A stretch of 44,589 bases of DNA from assembly GCA_900553595.1 (NCBI GenBank), contig USEC01000016.1, forward strand, positions 1 to 44,589, read 5' to 3'. The translations under genes were made by a program, and so were the position numbers. The stretch comes from an uncultured Prevotella sp. Lineage in GTDB: Bacteria > Bacteroidota > Bacteroidia > Bacteroidales > Bacteroidaceae. Below, in pieces: positions 16,555-25,087 of the stretch. The notes under the pieces were generated by a model, which searched no databases, was not told the DNA's origin, and was given only the letters and a program-made list of their open reading frames with translations. Numbering within the stretch: the first letter of the stretch is position 1; the number at the start of each line of letters is the position of its first letter.

Positions 16555-16917
16555 CAACATTCCACGCCGATAGCGTTCACTTGTGTGCCGATTTTAATTA
16601 TTATCGCATTGTTTTAATTATTTTTAAATCGAAACGTGGCTTTGTCGTTGGGCTGGATTTTGTCGTTGGCTTGCATTGGACCCCAATCGGTCATTAGCCC
16701 GAAACAAGCGTATTATCCCAAATCTAATGGCCGGTTTGGGTTGAAGTACAAACGGCAGACGAGGAGATTCGCCCTGCTGCCGGGCCGGTTTGCGACCGTT
16801 GCTGACAGTAAGGGCGAAGCTCCTCGTCGGTTTTGGAAGTGAAAGTGCGTCAGAAAGTTATGGGCGCCGTTGCCGTATGCTTCTCCGGCTGCCGTGACTT
16901 CCGTGTCTGTGCGCGAC
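16555..16917. other. Gene-free region with strong inverted repeat
   Basis: This gap between the lipoprotein promoter and the permease stop holds the motif TCTAATGGCCGGTTT (16724-16738) inside a small hairpin, and an 18-bp inverted repeat at 16758-16828. I see no credible gene. Confidence 0.65.
16758..16828. repeat. 18-bp inverted repeat with 35-base loop
   Basis: The arms 16758-16775 and 16811-16828 pair in 17 of 18 positions (one A-G mismatch). The loop contains a second short stem (CGGT/ACCG). There is no T-run after either arm, so it is not a standard intrinsic terminator. It lies 90 bp after the purine permease stop. Confidence 0.8.
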
Positions 16918-18216
16918 TTATATGAAGATGTATTTCATCACAAAGAGGATGGCGAGCACCCACATGGTGATGTTTATTTTCTTGAAGTTTCCGCAGAGAG
17001 CGTTGATGGCTACATAGCTGATGAGTCCGCAGAGGATACCGTCGGAGATGCTGTAAGCCAACGGCATCATGATGATGGTGATGAATGCGGGGATTGACTC
17101 GGCGTAGTCGTCGAGGTTGATGTCCTTGATTGGTGAGAGCATGAACAAGCCCACAATCACGAGCACCGGTGTCGTTGCGGCGGCAGGGATGCTGAGGAAC
17201 AGCGGTGCGAAGAACAGTGCGATGATGAAGCATACGGCTGTTGCAAACGAGGTGAGTCCCGTGCGTCCGCCCTGTGCCACTCCGGCGGCACTCTCAACGT
17301 AGGTGGTTGTGGTGCTGGCACCGAGGCATGCGCCCGTCATCGTGGCTATGGCGTCGGCCATGAAGGCTTTGTTGAGTCCCGGAATCTTTCCGTCGGGACG
17401 CATCATGCCTGCCTTTGTGCACACTCCTACGAGTGTTCCCATGGTGTCAAACATGTCGATGAAGAGGAATGTGAACACCACTACGAGCATGTCGATGGTG
17501 AAGATGTTGTGGAATTCGAACTTGCAGAAGAGCGGATCGACCGAAGGCGGCACATCGACAAGTCCGGTGAAGTGGGCAAGACCCATGGGTATGCCGATGA
17601 TGGCAGTGATGAGTATGCCGAGGAGAAGGCTTCCCGGCACCTTCTTTACGGTGAGCACGCTGGTGATGACGATGCCGATGACGCCGAGCAGTGCGCTGCC
17701 TTCGGTGAGTTTGCCTATGCTCACGAATGTGGCGGAGTTCTCGACGATGATGCCGGCGTTCTTGAGTCCGATGAAAGCGATGAAGAGTCCGATACCGCCT
17801 CCGATGGCTCTCTTGAGCGTTGTCGGGATGGCATCGACGATGAGGGTGCGTATCTTCGTCAGAGTCAGCACCACAAAGAGGAATCCTTCAATGAGGATTG
17901 CCGTGAGGGCGAACTGCCATGGGTAGCCCATGGTGAGGCAGACGGTGAACACGAAGAATGCGTTGAGACCCATGCCGGGTGCCAGTCCGAACGGCTTCTT
18001 GGCGTAGAGCGACATTATGAGAGTGCCCACGATGGCGGCAAGGGCTGTAGCTGTGAAGACGGCGTTGGTGTCCATGCCCATCGAGGCGAGGTTGCTGAAG
18101 ATGCTGGGGTTTACTGCGAGGATGTAAGCCATGGTGAGAAAGGTGGTGATACCAGCCATTATCTCGGTCTTCACATTGTGTTTTGCGGGGTCGAACCCAA
18201 AGAGTTTCTGTAACAT
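16918..18216 (-). CDS. NCS2-family purine permease, AzgA type
   Basis: The 432-residue inner-membrane transporter begins MLQKLFGFDPAKHNVKTEIMAGITTFLTMAYILAVNP, the hallmark of the AzgA/GhxP-type (COG2252) branch of NCS2. Other signatures are APGMGLNAFFVFTV, GGGIGLFIAFIGLKNAGI, FLFIDMFDTMGTLVGV and TTTTYVESAAGVAQGGRTGL, which carry the substrate-site acidic residues of the family. Members import adenine, guanine or hypoxanthine by proton symport; the exact base cannot be decided here. The DUF5020 outer-membrane gene lies upstream on the same strand, 272 bp away, which supports a paired outer/inner-membrane purine uptake route. Confidence 0.9.
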   Translation of the reverse strand: MLQKLFGFDPAKHNVKTEIMAGITTFLTMAYILAVNPSIFSNLASMGMDTNAVFTATALAAIVGTLIMSLYAKKPFGLAPGMGLNAFFVFTVCLTMGYPWQFALTAILIEGFLFVVLTLTKIRTLIVDAIPTTLKRAIGGGIGLFIAFIGLKNAGIIVENSATFVSIGKLTEGSALLGVIGIVITSVLTVKKVPGSLLLGILITAIIGIPMGLAHFTGLVDVPPSVDPLFCKFEFHNIFTIDMLVVVFTFLFIDMFDTMGTLVGVCTKAGMMRPDGKIPGLNKAFMADAIATMTGACLGASTTTTYVESAAGVAQGGRTGLTSFATAVCFIIALFFAPLFLSIPAAATTPVLVIVGLFMLSPIKDINLDDYAESIPAFITIIMMPLAYSISDGILCGLISYVAINALCGNFKKINITMWVLAILFVMKYIFI

Positions 18217-18277
18217 TGTTGTTTGTTTTGTTTGAAGAAGAATGGTTGTGGGATGTCGGGAGGGTGAGGTTTCTGAA

Positions 18278-18462
18278 GCTAAAAGTTTGGAAATCAGAAG
18301 TTAAGGAGTTGGAATCCAGAAGTTAAGGAGTTAAGAATTCAGAAGTTAAGCCGTATGCTTTGACTTGAAAAACATTTTGTTTGACTTCTGATTTCTTGAC
18401 TTCTGTCTCCTTAAAGCATTTGGCTTGACTTCCGGATTCCTGACTCCTGTCTCCTTATTAAT
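18278..18462. repeat. GAAGTTAAG-type intergenic repeat, copy 1
   Basis: The left half repeats CAGAAGTTAAGGAGTT-type words three times (about 18296-18350). The right half carries the inverse words (GACTTCTG, CTTGACTTCTG, TCCTGACTCCTGTCTCCTT, about 18385-18460), so the whole can fold into a large imperfect hairpin. The segment AAAGCATTTGGCTT recurs in copy 2 near 34352. It fills the gap between DUF5020 and the permease. Confidence 0.8.
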
Positions 18463-18488
18463 TCCTTGTTCTTATTTGTTCCTGCTTT

Positions 18489-19241
18489 TTAGAAATCCCA
18501 TTTGAAACCAAGACACGGACGACACTTGAATCCGTCGGTGGAACCGAAGTTGTTGCTGAGCTCGATTTCAGTACCGATGCTGAGGTTTTCAACGCCGATG
18601 TGCTGTCCGACATTGTACCAAAGCTGCGGCTCTGTGATGAAGACAGTGCTCTTTTCCTTTGCGTTTCCGTTGTCGTCGAAGCAAGTGTGGTCCTCCCACC
18701 AGAAGTCGGCGAAACCGTCAAACTTGAGTCCTTTCACGCCGAAGAGGTCGTTCATGGCCCACACTGCGGTGAGCTGCATAGGCACATCCGATGATTTTTT
18801 TCTGATGGTCTTGTACAGAGCCTTGAGGTTAAGAGTGTTCTTGAAGTCCTTGCTGTGTATGAAATAGTCCACACCGAAGAGCCAAGCGTTGTTGATAGGG
18901 TAGGACTTTGTGATGCCGCCGTTATATTCCACCTGCAAAGAGAGGTTCTTGAGCGACGAGTTCTGCCAGAAGTTCAGGCAGCGGGCAATCTCGAAATAGG
19001 TGCCGCCGGGGGCGAGGTTGGGTCCCGGAACATGCTGGTCGTAGTTGAAGTCGTGGTCGATGAAGAAGTAGGTGTTACCCCATTTGTCCTGCTTGAACAT
19101 CTCAAGTGTGAGGGTGACAAACTCTCTGTCCGAACCGAAATCGTAGAACAACTGGGCATTCACTTGTGCCTTTGCCTTCGTACCGCCCATGAAAAGCATG
19201 GCGAGCAAAGCCACGGTCATAACTAATTTGTTGGCTTTCAT
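18489..19241 (-). CDS. DUF5020 family outer-membrane protein (Tsx-like)
   Basis: The ATG at 19241 gives 250 residues with a Sec signal peptide (MKANKLVMTVALLAMLFMGGTKAKA, cleaved before QVNAQ); the open frame upstream crosses the structured leader and is not likely translated. The mature protein has alternating beta-strand segments with aromatic girdles (TYFFIDHDFNYDQ, LQVEYNGG, FDGFADFWWEDHT) and ends LGFKWDF with a terminal Phe, as outer-membrane barrels do. DUF5020 proteins resemble the nucleoside channel Tsx. Together with the AzgA permease it probably lets purine bases or nucleosides cross the outer membrane. Confidence 0.85.
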   Translation of the reverse strand: MKANKLVMTVALLAMLFMGGTKAKAQVNAQLFYDFGSDREFVTLTLEMFKQDKWGNTYFFIDHDFNYDQHVPGPNLAPGGTYFEIARCLNFWQNSSLKNLSLQVEYNGGITKSYPINNAWLFGVDYFIHSKDFKNTLNLKALYKTIRKKSSDVPMQLTAVWAMNDLFGVKGLKFDGFADFWWEDHTCFDDNGNAKEKSTVFITEPQLWYNVGQHIGVENLSIGTEIELSNNFGSTDGFKCRPCLGFKWDF

Positions 19242-19322
19242 TGTAGTGATTGTAATTATTGAATGTGAAAAAATGTTTCTTTCTTTTGCCTTTGATAACC
19301 TAATGGAGTCTCGCAGAACTTT

Positions 19323-19362
19323 GTTTCGCCAAAAGCTTGACGCCGGTATGCGAAGCTGAAAC
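19323..19362 (-). promoter_or_regulatory. Structured 5' leader of the DUF5020-purine permease unit
   Basis: On the minus strand three nested stems form one hairpin: GTTTC/GAAAC, AGCTT/AAGCT and CGC/GCG around the loop ATACCG, with an asymmetric bulge TTTGGC on the 3' side. It starts about 16 bp after the -7 element and about 80 bp before the start codon. It does not match the classical purine riboswitch core that I know. Confidence 0.45.
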
Positions 19363-19378
19363 GCCATATTAATATTTT

Positions 19379-19387
19379 GCAAATATA
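19379..19387 (-). promoter_or_regulatory. -7 promoter element of the DUF5020 gene
   Basis: TATATTTGC on the minus strand matches TAnnTTTGC. It lies about 137 bp upstream of the ATG at 19241, leaving room for a long structured leader. Confidence 0.55.
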
Positions 19388-19460
19388 TACATTTTTTGTG
19401 AAAGAGCTTGCATGACAGGCTCTCTTTTTGCTTATATGTGCATAAAACTGTATGAAAACG

Positions 19461-19494
19461 TAAAAAGGTGAAGCCTGCAATCAGACTTCACCTT
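19461..19494 (-). terminator. Rho-independent terminator of the CotH gene
   Basis: A perfect 9-bp stem AAGGTGAAG/CTTCACCTT (19465-19473 with 19486-19494) with a 12-base loop is followed on the minus strand by TTTTTAC. It lies about 140 bp after the CotH stop at 19633. Between them I see nothing else. Confidence 0.85.
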
Positions 19495-19632
19495 AATATA
19501 TATCCAAATTGTGCAAGTCCGGAAGTCGCCGTCGGATGCCTTTCTTCTTTGTCCGATGATGAAAGCGTCCGGTTTCGGTTAAAGCGATTTCTCCGGCATG
19601 TTCAGTTCCTTTTCTTGCGGAATCCCGCTTTG

Positions 19633-22368
19633 TCAGCGTTGCAACAGTTTCTTGCCTTTCATGATGACGATGCCCTTGTAGCCGGGTTTTACCTTCTGTC
19701 CCTGCACATTATATAATGTGGCAGAGCTGTTGGCGGCGGTGCTTTCGCTGATGTCGGTAATGCCGGAGGTGATGCCTTTGAACACCTCTTCGTTCATGTG
19801 ACGGAAGTTCAGTGAGTACCAGGCCTTCATATATGCGCCCTCTTCGGTGAGGTTTTCCTTCAGAGGCACCGGATTTCCGTTCCAGGCGGCATACTCGCGC
19901 TCCCATGCTCCCGACTCGGTGAGGGTCTTGACATAACCGTTCACGCGTGAGATGAACCTTATTTCGGAGAGCGACGAAGTGCTGAGTTCCTTCCAGCGTT
20001 GTGCCACCCGCCACTTGTAGTCGTTGATATTGTTGTTCCACAACCTTCCGTAAATGCTTACGTTGAGCATGTCTTCGTTGTCAGCCACGCTGTTGTTGTA
20101 GATGTTGTTGGCTGTCCATCCGAGCGAAGTGTCAAGGTTTCCCGGTGTGATGAGCATCTGCTTGCCCTCGTTCAAGTCCTTTATGCTGAGGTAAGTCTTG
20201 TTCATCGCGTTGTCGTTCAAACCCTGTGCGAGGCAGAAAACGTGGTAGTCGATGAGGTTCTGCTCGTATATGTTGGCGGCAAGTCCGGCTTCAAAGTCCT
20301 TGTCGTATGCTGTGTTGCAGAACTCGATGAACTCCTTCAGCGGCGTGTATGAGGCTTCGCAGGGGTAGTCGTCGGGGTACTCCAGAGTCCATTCGTTCCA
20401 TGATTCGCCGTCCATCGGTTCTGTTTCGTAGCCGCTTAGACGCGTCTGCGGACCCGCACCGTCGGCTTTGTACATCACTCCGTTGATTGTAGGATTGCCG
20501 TCATCACCCTTCTTTGCCTTCTTGAGTCCGAGGAGTTTGCGGTTCACTTTGTCCGTCAGACAGTACAGACCATGATAATCTCCGTTGATGAACACCTCCA
20601 CCATGTAGCCTCTTGTGCCGTTGCGCTGGTTGTTGCCATTGTCGTACGGGGTGAACGAGAAACTGTTCCAGATGTCGGAGTTTATGCGGTTTCGCAAACG
20701 GGAAGGGTCGGTCTGCATTGCGTCGAGAATCCATGTGTCGTCCTCTCGTATGTTCATTATGTTTGTGTCGAGGCTCTTTCCGTTGTCGTTGAGGAGTTTT
20801 ACGGTGAACGATTTCTTGTCGTATTTCAGCGATTTCTGTCCGTGATACTTTACCTTGCAGTTGAATTTCGCAATCTGGCTGCCTCCGGTACGTTTCAATG
20901 GGTCGTTTATTTCCATTGCGGCGTTGGTGTAGCTGTCGCCCGAAACATTGTCCTTTTCCACGGTAATGTTTACGAGTGGCAGCGATTGGGTGTTGAGTTT
21001 TTCGCCGATAGTCTCGTAGTCGCTTTTCTTTTCAACGATGTCTGTCGGTATGCCGGCAAACAGTTTGTCCCTCAGATTGTCGAAGTTCTCGCTGAACCAT
21101 GTCTTTATGTAGCTCGCTTCGTCGTTGATATTCTGCTTCAGTTCCACCGGGTTGGCGTTCCAGGCGTTGTATTCCCGCTCCCATGCTCCCGACTCCTTGA
21201 ACTGCTTTACATACGCATCCACTCTCGCATTGAATGCTTCTTTGGACAGAAGCGTCTTGCTGAGCGTGCGCCAACGGTCGGCGACGGCAGTCTGATACTT
21301 GTTCAGATTGCCTTTCCAGAGGCGTGCGTAGGGGCGCACTTTGAGTATGGCGTCGTTGTTGGCGACAACGTTATGGTAGGAACCCTCCCATTCTCCGCCG
21401 TACGAAGTGTCGAGGTCCCACGGCGTGATGAGCATCCGTGTCTCGCTGTTTATGTCGTTTATGCTCATGAACGAGTTCTTCATCGTGTTGTCGCGGAGTC
21501 CCACAGCGAGGTAGAACGTGTGGTAGTCGATGAGGTTCTGCATGTAGAAATGCGTGTCAAGTCCCTCTGTAAACTCCTCGTCGGAGGTCTTTGTGCAGTA
21601 GTCGATGAGGTTTTTCAGCGGCATGTATGCGGTTTCGCAGGGATAGTCGTCGGGGTAGTCGAGTTCCCATTCGTTCCATGATTCGCCGTTCATCGATTGC
21701 GAATAGTAACCGCTCAGGTATGCGGCGTCGGTCCATTGTGCGCATTTGTACATCACGCCGTTGATGGTTGTGTTGTTCTCCTTGTCGGTCTTTGCCTTCT
21801 TTACGTTGAGTAGTTTGCGGTTCACCTTGTCCGTCATGCAGTACAGACCGTGGTATTTGCCGTTGATGAACACCTCCACGAAGTAGCCTTTCGTGCCGTT
21901 TCTGCCGTTGTATTTTGTCTCGTACGGAATCTGCGACATGTCGTTCCAGATGTCGAAGCATAGGCGGTCGCGCATTCTTACGCGGTCGATGGCCATTGCG
22001 CCGAGTATCCATGAGTCGTCCTCGCGGTTGCCGAGCACGGGCGCATCGAGGCTCTTTCCGTTCTCGTCGAGCAGTTTCAGGTTGAACGACTTCTTGTTGT
22101 ATCGCATCGAAGTGGCTCCGCGATATTTTATTTTGCAGTTGAAAGTCGTCACCACGTTGCCGTCGGTGCGTGCCAGCGGGTCGGCTATTTCGATGGTGGC
22201 TTTGGTGTAATTGGGTTTGGTCACGCTACCTATATCTACGGTAATATTGACGAGTGGCAGCGATTTCTCTGTGAGTTGCTGCTTCAGTTGCTCGTAAGTG
22301 GCGACATCGGCTGCGCTTACGACGACTGCCTGCACTATTAGCAGGAGGGCGATGATAGTTTTTTTCAT
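19633..22368 (-). CDS. Secreted protein with two tandem CotH kinase-like domains and T9SS-type tail
   Basis: The ATG at 22368 gives 911 residues with a Sec signal peptide (MKKTIIALLLIVQAVVVSA). Two homologous CotH-type domains follow: about residues 22-440, opening with LKQQLTEKSLPLVNITVD, and 446-870, opening with IGEKLNTQSLPLVNITVE. Each has KIKYRG/KVKYHG, a NREDDSW/IREDDTW-like motif, GKYHGLYCMTDK/GDYHGLYCLTDK and NGESWNEW/DGESWNEW. The first keeps TPWDLDTSYGG, the likely metal-binding Asp pair of CotH kinases; the second reads TPGNLDTSLGW. The last 30 residues (YNVQGQKVKPGYKGIVIMKGKK) look like a T9SS sorting tail. CotH proteins phosphorylate spore-coat proteins in Bacillus; in Bacteroidales the substrate is unknown. 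It is a single-gene unit with its own promoter and terminator. Confidence 0.87.
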   Translation of the reverse strand: MKKTIIALLLIVQAVVVSAADVATYEQLKQQLTEKSLPLVNITVDIGSVTKPNYTKATIEIADPLARTDGNVVTTFNCKIKYRGATSMRYNKKSFNLKLLDENGKSLDAPVLGNREDDSWILGAMAIDRVRMRDRLCFDIWNDMSQIPYETKYNGRNGTKGYFVEVFINGKYHGLYCMTDKVNRKLLNVKKAKTDKENNTTINGVMYKCAQWTDAAYLSGYYSQSMNGESWNEWELDYPDDYPCETAYMPLKNLIDYCTKTSDEEFTEGLDTHFYMQNLIDYHTFYLAVGLRDNTMKNSFMSINDINSETRMLITPWDLDTSYGGEWEGSYHNVVANNDAILKVRPYARLWKGNLNKYQTAVADRWRTLSKTLLSKEAFNARVDAYVKQFKESGAWEREYNAWNANPVELKQNINDEASYIKTWFSENFDNLRDKLFAGIPTDIVEKKSDYETIGEKLNTQSLPLVNITVEKDNVSGDSYTNAAMEINDPLKRTGGSQIAKFNCKVKYHGQKSLKYDKKSFTVKLLNDNGKSLDTNIMNIREDDTWILDAMQTDPSRLRNRINSDIWNSFSFTPYDNGNNQRNGTRGYMVEVFINGDYHGLYCLTDKVNRKLLGLKKAKKGDDGNPTINGVMYKADGAGPQTRLSGYETEPMDGESWNEWTLEYPDDYPCEASYTPLKEFIEFCNTAYDKDFEAGLAANIYEQNLIDYHVFCLAQGLNDNAMNKTYLSIKDLNEGKQMLITPGNLDTSLGWTANNIYNNSVADNEDMLNVSIYGRLWNNNINDYKWRVAQRWKELSTSSLSEIRFISRVNGYVKTLTESGAWEREYAAWNGNPVPLKENLTEEGAYMKAWYSLNFRHMNEEVFKGITSGITDISESTAANSSATLYNVQGQKVKPGYKGIVIMKGKKLLQR

Positions 22369-22814
22369 AAAGTGTCGGATATGGTTTTTTGATTGTTGGT
22401 ATTCTGAAAAGGCTGTTTCTGCCGCGTGTAAGAAGCGGCTGTTGTGCATTTTAGCACCTTGATTATGCAAAGATACTGTTTTATTGTGGTTTTACTGCCA
22501 TTTTTTCTGAAAATCGTTTGTCCGGTTTTTACATTTTCTTTGTTTTACGTTGTGGTTGCGGTCGGTACTGTCTTATTTGTTGTTTTAATGGTTGTAAATA
22601 TGTCTTGATGAATGTTTCAAATTGTTTTAATTTAACATCCGTTATCTTTTCTTCGCCTTTTTTGGTAGTAGTTGGAGCGCGTTGTGTGCGATAACAGCTA
22701 CCTTTACACGCTGAAAAACGAGACAACAACCACTTGTCTGCTGCCGGCAGGCGTTGCCGGCTGATGAAACACGAACAATGGATAACTCAATAAAAACACA
22801 ATAATAGGATTAAA
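22369..22814. other. Gene-free divergent region before CotH and EEP genes
   Basis: This 446-bp, mostly AT-rich region holds the CotH promoter element (22467-22475) and, near the + gene, a 7-bp hairpin GCCGGCA/TGCCGGC (22743-22761). A weak -7-like TACCTTTAC lies near 22690-22700 on +. A 66-codon minus-strand frame here has no recognisable features and I do not call it. Confidence 0.6.
22467..22475 (-). promoter_or_regulatory. -7 promoter element of the CotH gene
   Basis: TATCTTTGC on the minus strand is a perfect match to TAnnTTTGC, about 99 bp upstream of the ATG at 22368. I see no clear -33 TTG. Confidence 0.55.
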
Positions 22815-25052
22815 ATGAATAAAGAAGTAAGACGAATGTGGGCGTACGCAAAGAGTTGTGCGCTCGCAGTGGGTCTTTTGTTCGGCCTTGCCGGAGCGGC
22901 AGGGGCGCAGGACAGCGACGGAAAACAGACTTTCACCGTGTGTGCCTACAATGTTGATGGATTGCCAAACAGCATTGCCGGCATTGAAATAAACCCCGAC
23001 GGCAAGGGCGAGGAAGGCGCCGCAGCCATAGGCAGCTATCTCAGCGAGAAGCAGTTTGATGTGGTTGCGCTCAGCGAGGACTTCAATTTCCACTCTTCGC
23101 TCGTGGCTCCTCTCGCAGCCGACTACACTGCTGGCACCTACCGCGGCGGCTTGAACGTGAGCGGATTCAATGCCAACATACGTTTCAACACCGACGGTCT
23201 GGAGTTCCTTACACGCACCCCCATCGTCTTCGGAAGCGAGAGTTGGACGGCATGGAAGAACAACTACGGCAAATTTGACAACGGTTCCGACGAACTCATA
23301 ACCAAGGGTTTCCGCAGCTATACCGTGAGTGTGGGCGACGGAATCCTCATCGATTTCTACATTATGCACATGGATGCCGGCAGCACCGATGCCGACAATG
23401 CCGCCCGTGCCACCCAGTGGGAACAGCTCCGCGACGCCATTCTCGCCCGTAACTCCGGTCATCCCGTAATCGTTATGGGCGACACCAACAGCCGCTACAC
23501 ACGCGACGACATCGCCGGACTCTTCGTTGCGCCCCTCTCCGACGCCTACGATGTGAGCGATGTGTGGGTGGAGAAGTGTCTCGACGGCGTGGCTCCGACA
23601 CTCGGCGGTGCGTCGCTCATGGTCGATGAACTGGGCTATGAGAAGGGCGAGATAGTGGACAAGGTGATTTATCTCAACCCCAAAGGCGGCTCCGTGCGCC
23701 TCTCCGCCACGGCGATGAACATCGATGCCGACTGCAGTCTGAGCGACCACAAGCCCCTCTCCGTCACTTTCGAGGCTACAGGCAAGACCTACGCCCCTGC
23801 CGAGGCGAACACTTGGTGGCGCGGCGAGGAGTGGACCGGCGACGGACAGAAGGTATATCTTTATAATGTGGGACAGAAATACTTCCTCTCCAACGAGTCG
23901 GCTCCAGGCGTGACAAGCATAGCGCAGGCTCCCGAATGGACCATTTCAGGCGGCGACGAATACACCGTCACCAACGACACGCACTCTCTCCGCATGAAAG
24001 GAATCAAGTCGATGCAGGGCGTTGTCGAAGGCTCTGGCGCCACAACGTTCAACAATCATGAGGCAGGCATCACCGAAGGCAGCCACCGCATAGGCTTGAA
24101 GGACCGCCTTGTGTTCTGGGATGCGAAGACACACTTCATGGGAATAACGGTGGAGAAGGGCGCCGCAAAATACGCAGGCACCACCACAAAGGACGAAAAC
24201 ATAGACTGGCTGCTCATCTCTTCTGAACAGAAACAGGCCTACGAGCGTTACAATGCCATTTACCGGACAGCGACCTCGCTCCTCGGCAACGCCTCGCTCA
24301 ACCTGCCGGCAAGCATCGAGCAGCAGCTCACCGAGGCTCTTGCCGCCACCGCCGGCTCATGCTACACCACCTGCGACGCCGACACGACGGCGCTTCTCGC
24401 CGCTTGCAGTGCAGTGGAGGAGTGGCTTGTGCGCGACATCGACATCGACGCGACACGCGCCACATCGGTGTGCCTGCCCTGGAACGCCACTGTCCCTGAA
24501 GGCGTCAGCGTGTATTATGCCACGGAAATGCTTTCGCACAAGCATCTCGACGCAGTGCATCTCGTGAAGTATGAAGGCAGCGTGATTCCGGCAAACAACG
24601 GCTTCGTGGTGATAGCCGACGCCGACAACACCGCCGCTTCGCTCCGTTTCACCTACACTGCCGAACCTGCCTCGCTGCCCGAAGGCAACATCCTCAAGGG
24701 TACAGTCGATGGGATGGACAGTGAGAACCTCTCGTTTGCCGATTACACCTACATGACTGTCGGCTCCGACGACCTTGGCAACGGCTTCCGCGCACTTGCC
24801 GACGGCGCGTCAATTCCGGCTTGCTCGGCCTACCTGCAACTCCCCATCGACAAGGAGGGCACGGCTGCCGCACCCGTATTCGCACTCTTCGACTTCAACT
24901 ACGAGACCGCCATACGCCCCGTTACAGCCACTGCCGCCGACGGCATGACGACAGTGTTCGGCATCAACGGCATGAGGAAGAACGCAATGACACGCGGCGT
25001 CAACATCGTAAAGACAGCCGACGGCAGCGTGCGTAAGGTGATGGTGCGGTAA
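22815..25052 (+). CDS. Secreted EEP-family phosphodiesterase/nuclease with T9SS-type tail
   Basis: The 745-residue protein has a Sec signal peptide (cleavage after GLAGAAGA, before QDSDG). An endonuclease/exonuclease/phosphatase (EEP) domain spans about residues 35-320: AYNVDGLP, VVALSEDF, FYIMHMDAGS, VIVMGDTNSRY and LSDHKPL, the last with the Asp-His pair. The same fold serves DNase I, sphingomyelinases and phosphoinositide phosphatases, so the substrate cannot be named. The rest (320-700) is a beta-rich accessory region with TSVCLPWNATVPEGV, like the CLPFNL segment in the frameshifted secreted gene. The end, FGINGMRKNAMTRGVNIVK... KVMVR, looks like a T9SS sorting tail. A short stem (GTAACC/GGTTAC) overlaps the stop, then repeat copy D follows. 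Confidence 0.83.
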   Translation: MNKEVRRMWAYAKSCALAVGLLFGLAGAAGAQDSDGKQTFTVCAYNVDGLPNSIAGIEINPDGKGEEGAAAIGSYLSEKQFDVVALSEDFNFHSSLVAPLAADYTAGTYRGGLNVSGFNANIRFNTDGLEFLTRTPIVFGSESWTAWKNNYGKFDNGSDELITKGFRSYTVSVGDGILIDFYIMHMDAGSTDADNAARATQWEQLRDAILARNSGHPVIVMGDTNSRYTRDDIAGLFVAPLSDAYDVSDVWVEKCLDGVAPTLGGASLMVDELGYEKGEIVDKVIYLNPKGGSVRLSATAMNIDADCSLSDHKPLSVTFEATGKTYAPAEANTWWRGEEWTGDGQKVYLYNVGQKYFLSNESAPGVTSIAQAPEWTISGGDEYTVTNDTHSLRMKGIKSMQGVVEGSGATTFNNHEAGITEGSHRIGLKDRLVFWDAKTHFMGITVEKGAAKYAGTTTKDENIDWLLISSEQKQAYERYNAIYRTATSLLGNASLNLPASIEQQLTEALAATAGSCYTTCDADTTALLAACSAVEEWLVRDIDIDATRATSVCLPWNATVPEGVSVYYATEMLSHKHLDAVHLVKYEGSVIPANNGFVVIADADNTAASLRFTYTAEPASLPEGNILKGTVDGMDSENLSFADYTYMTVGSDDLGNGFRALADGASIPACSAYLQLPIDKEGTAAAPVFALFDFNYETAIRPVTATAADGMTTVFGINGMRKNAMTRGVNIVKTADGSVRKVMVR

Positions 25053-25087
25053 CCATCGGCAACCTGCCGGTTACGCTTTTGCAACCG

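Noticed and set aside
19242..19378. Known purine riboswitch upstream of the DUF5020 gene
   Set aside because: The conserved core of the classical purine riboswitch is not seen. I keep only the claim of a structured leader.
22529..22729. A 66-codon minus-strand frame between CotH and the EEP gene
   Set aside because: It has no motif or signal peptide and covers the promoter region of the + gene.
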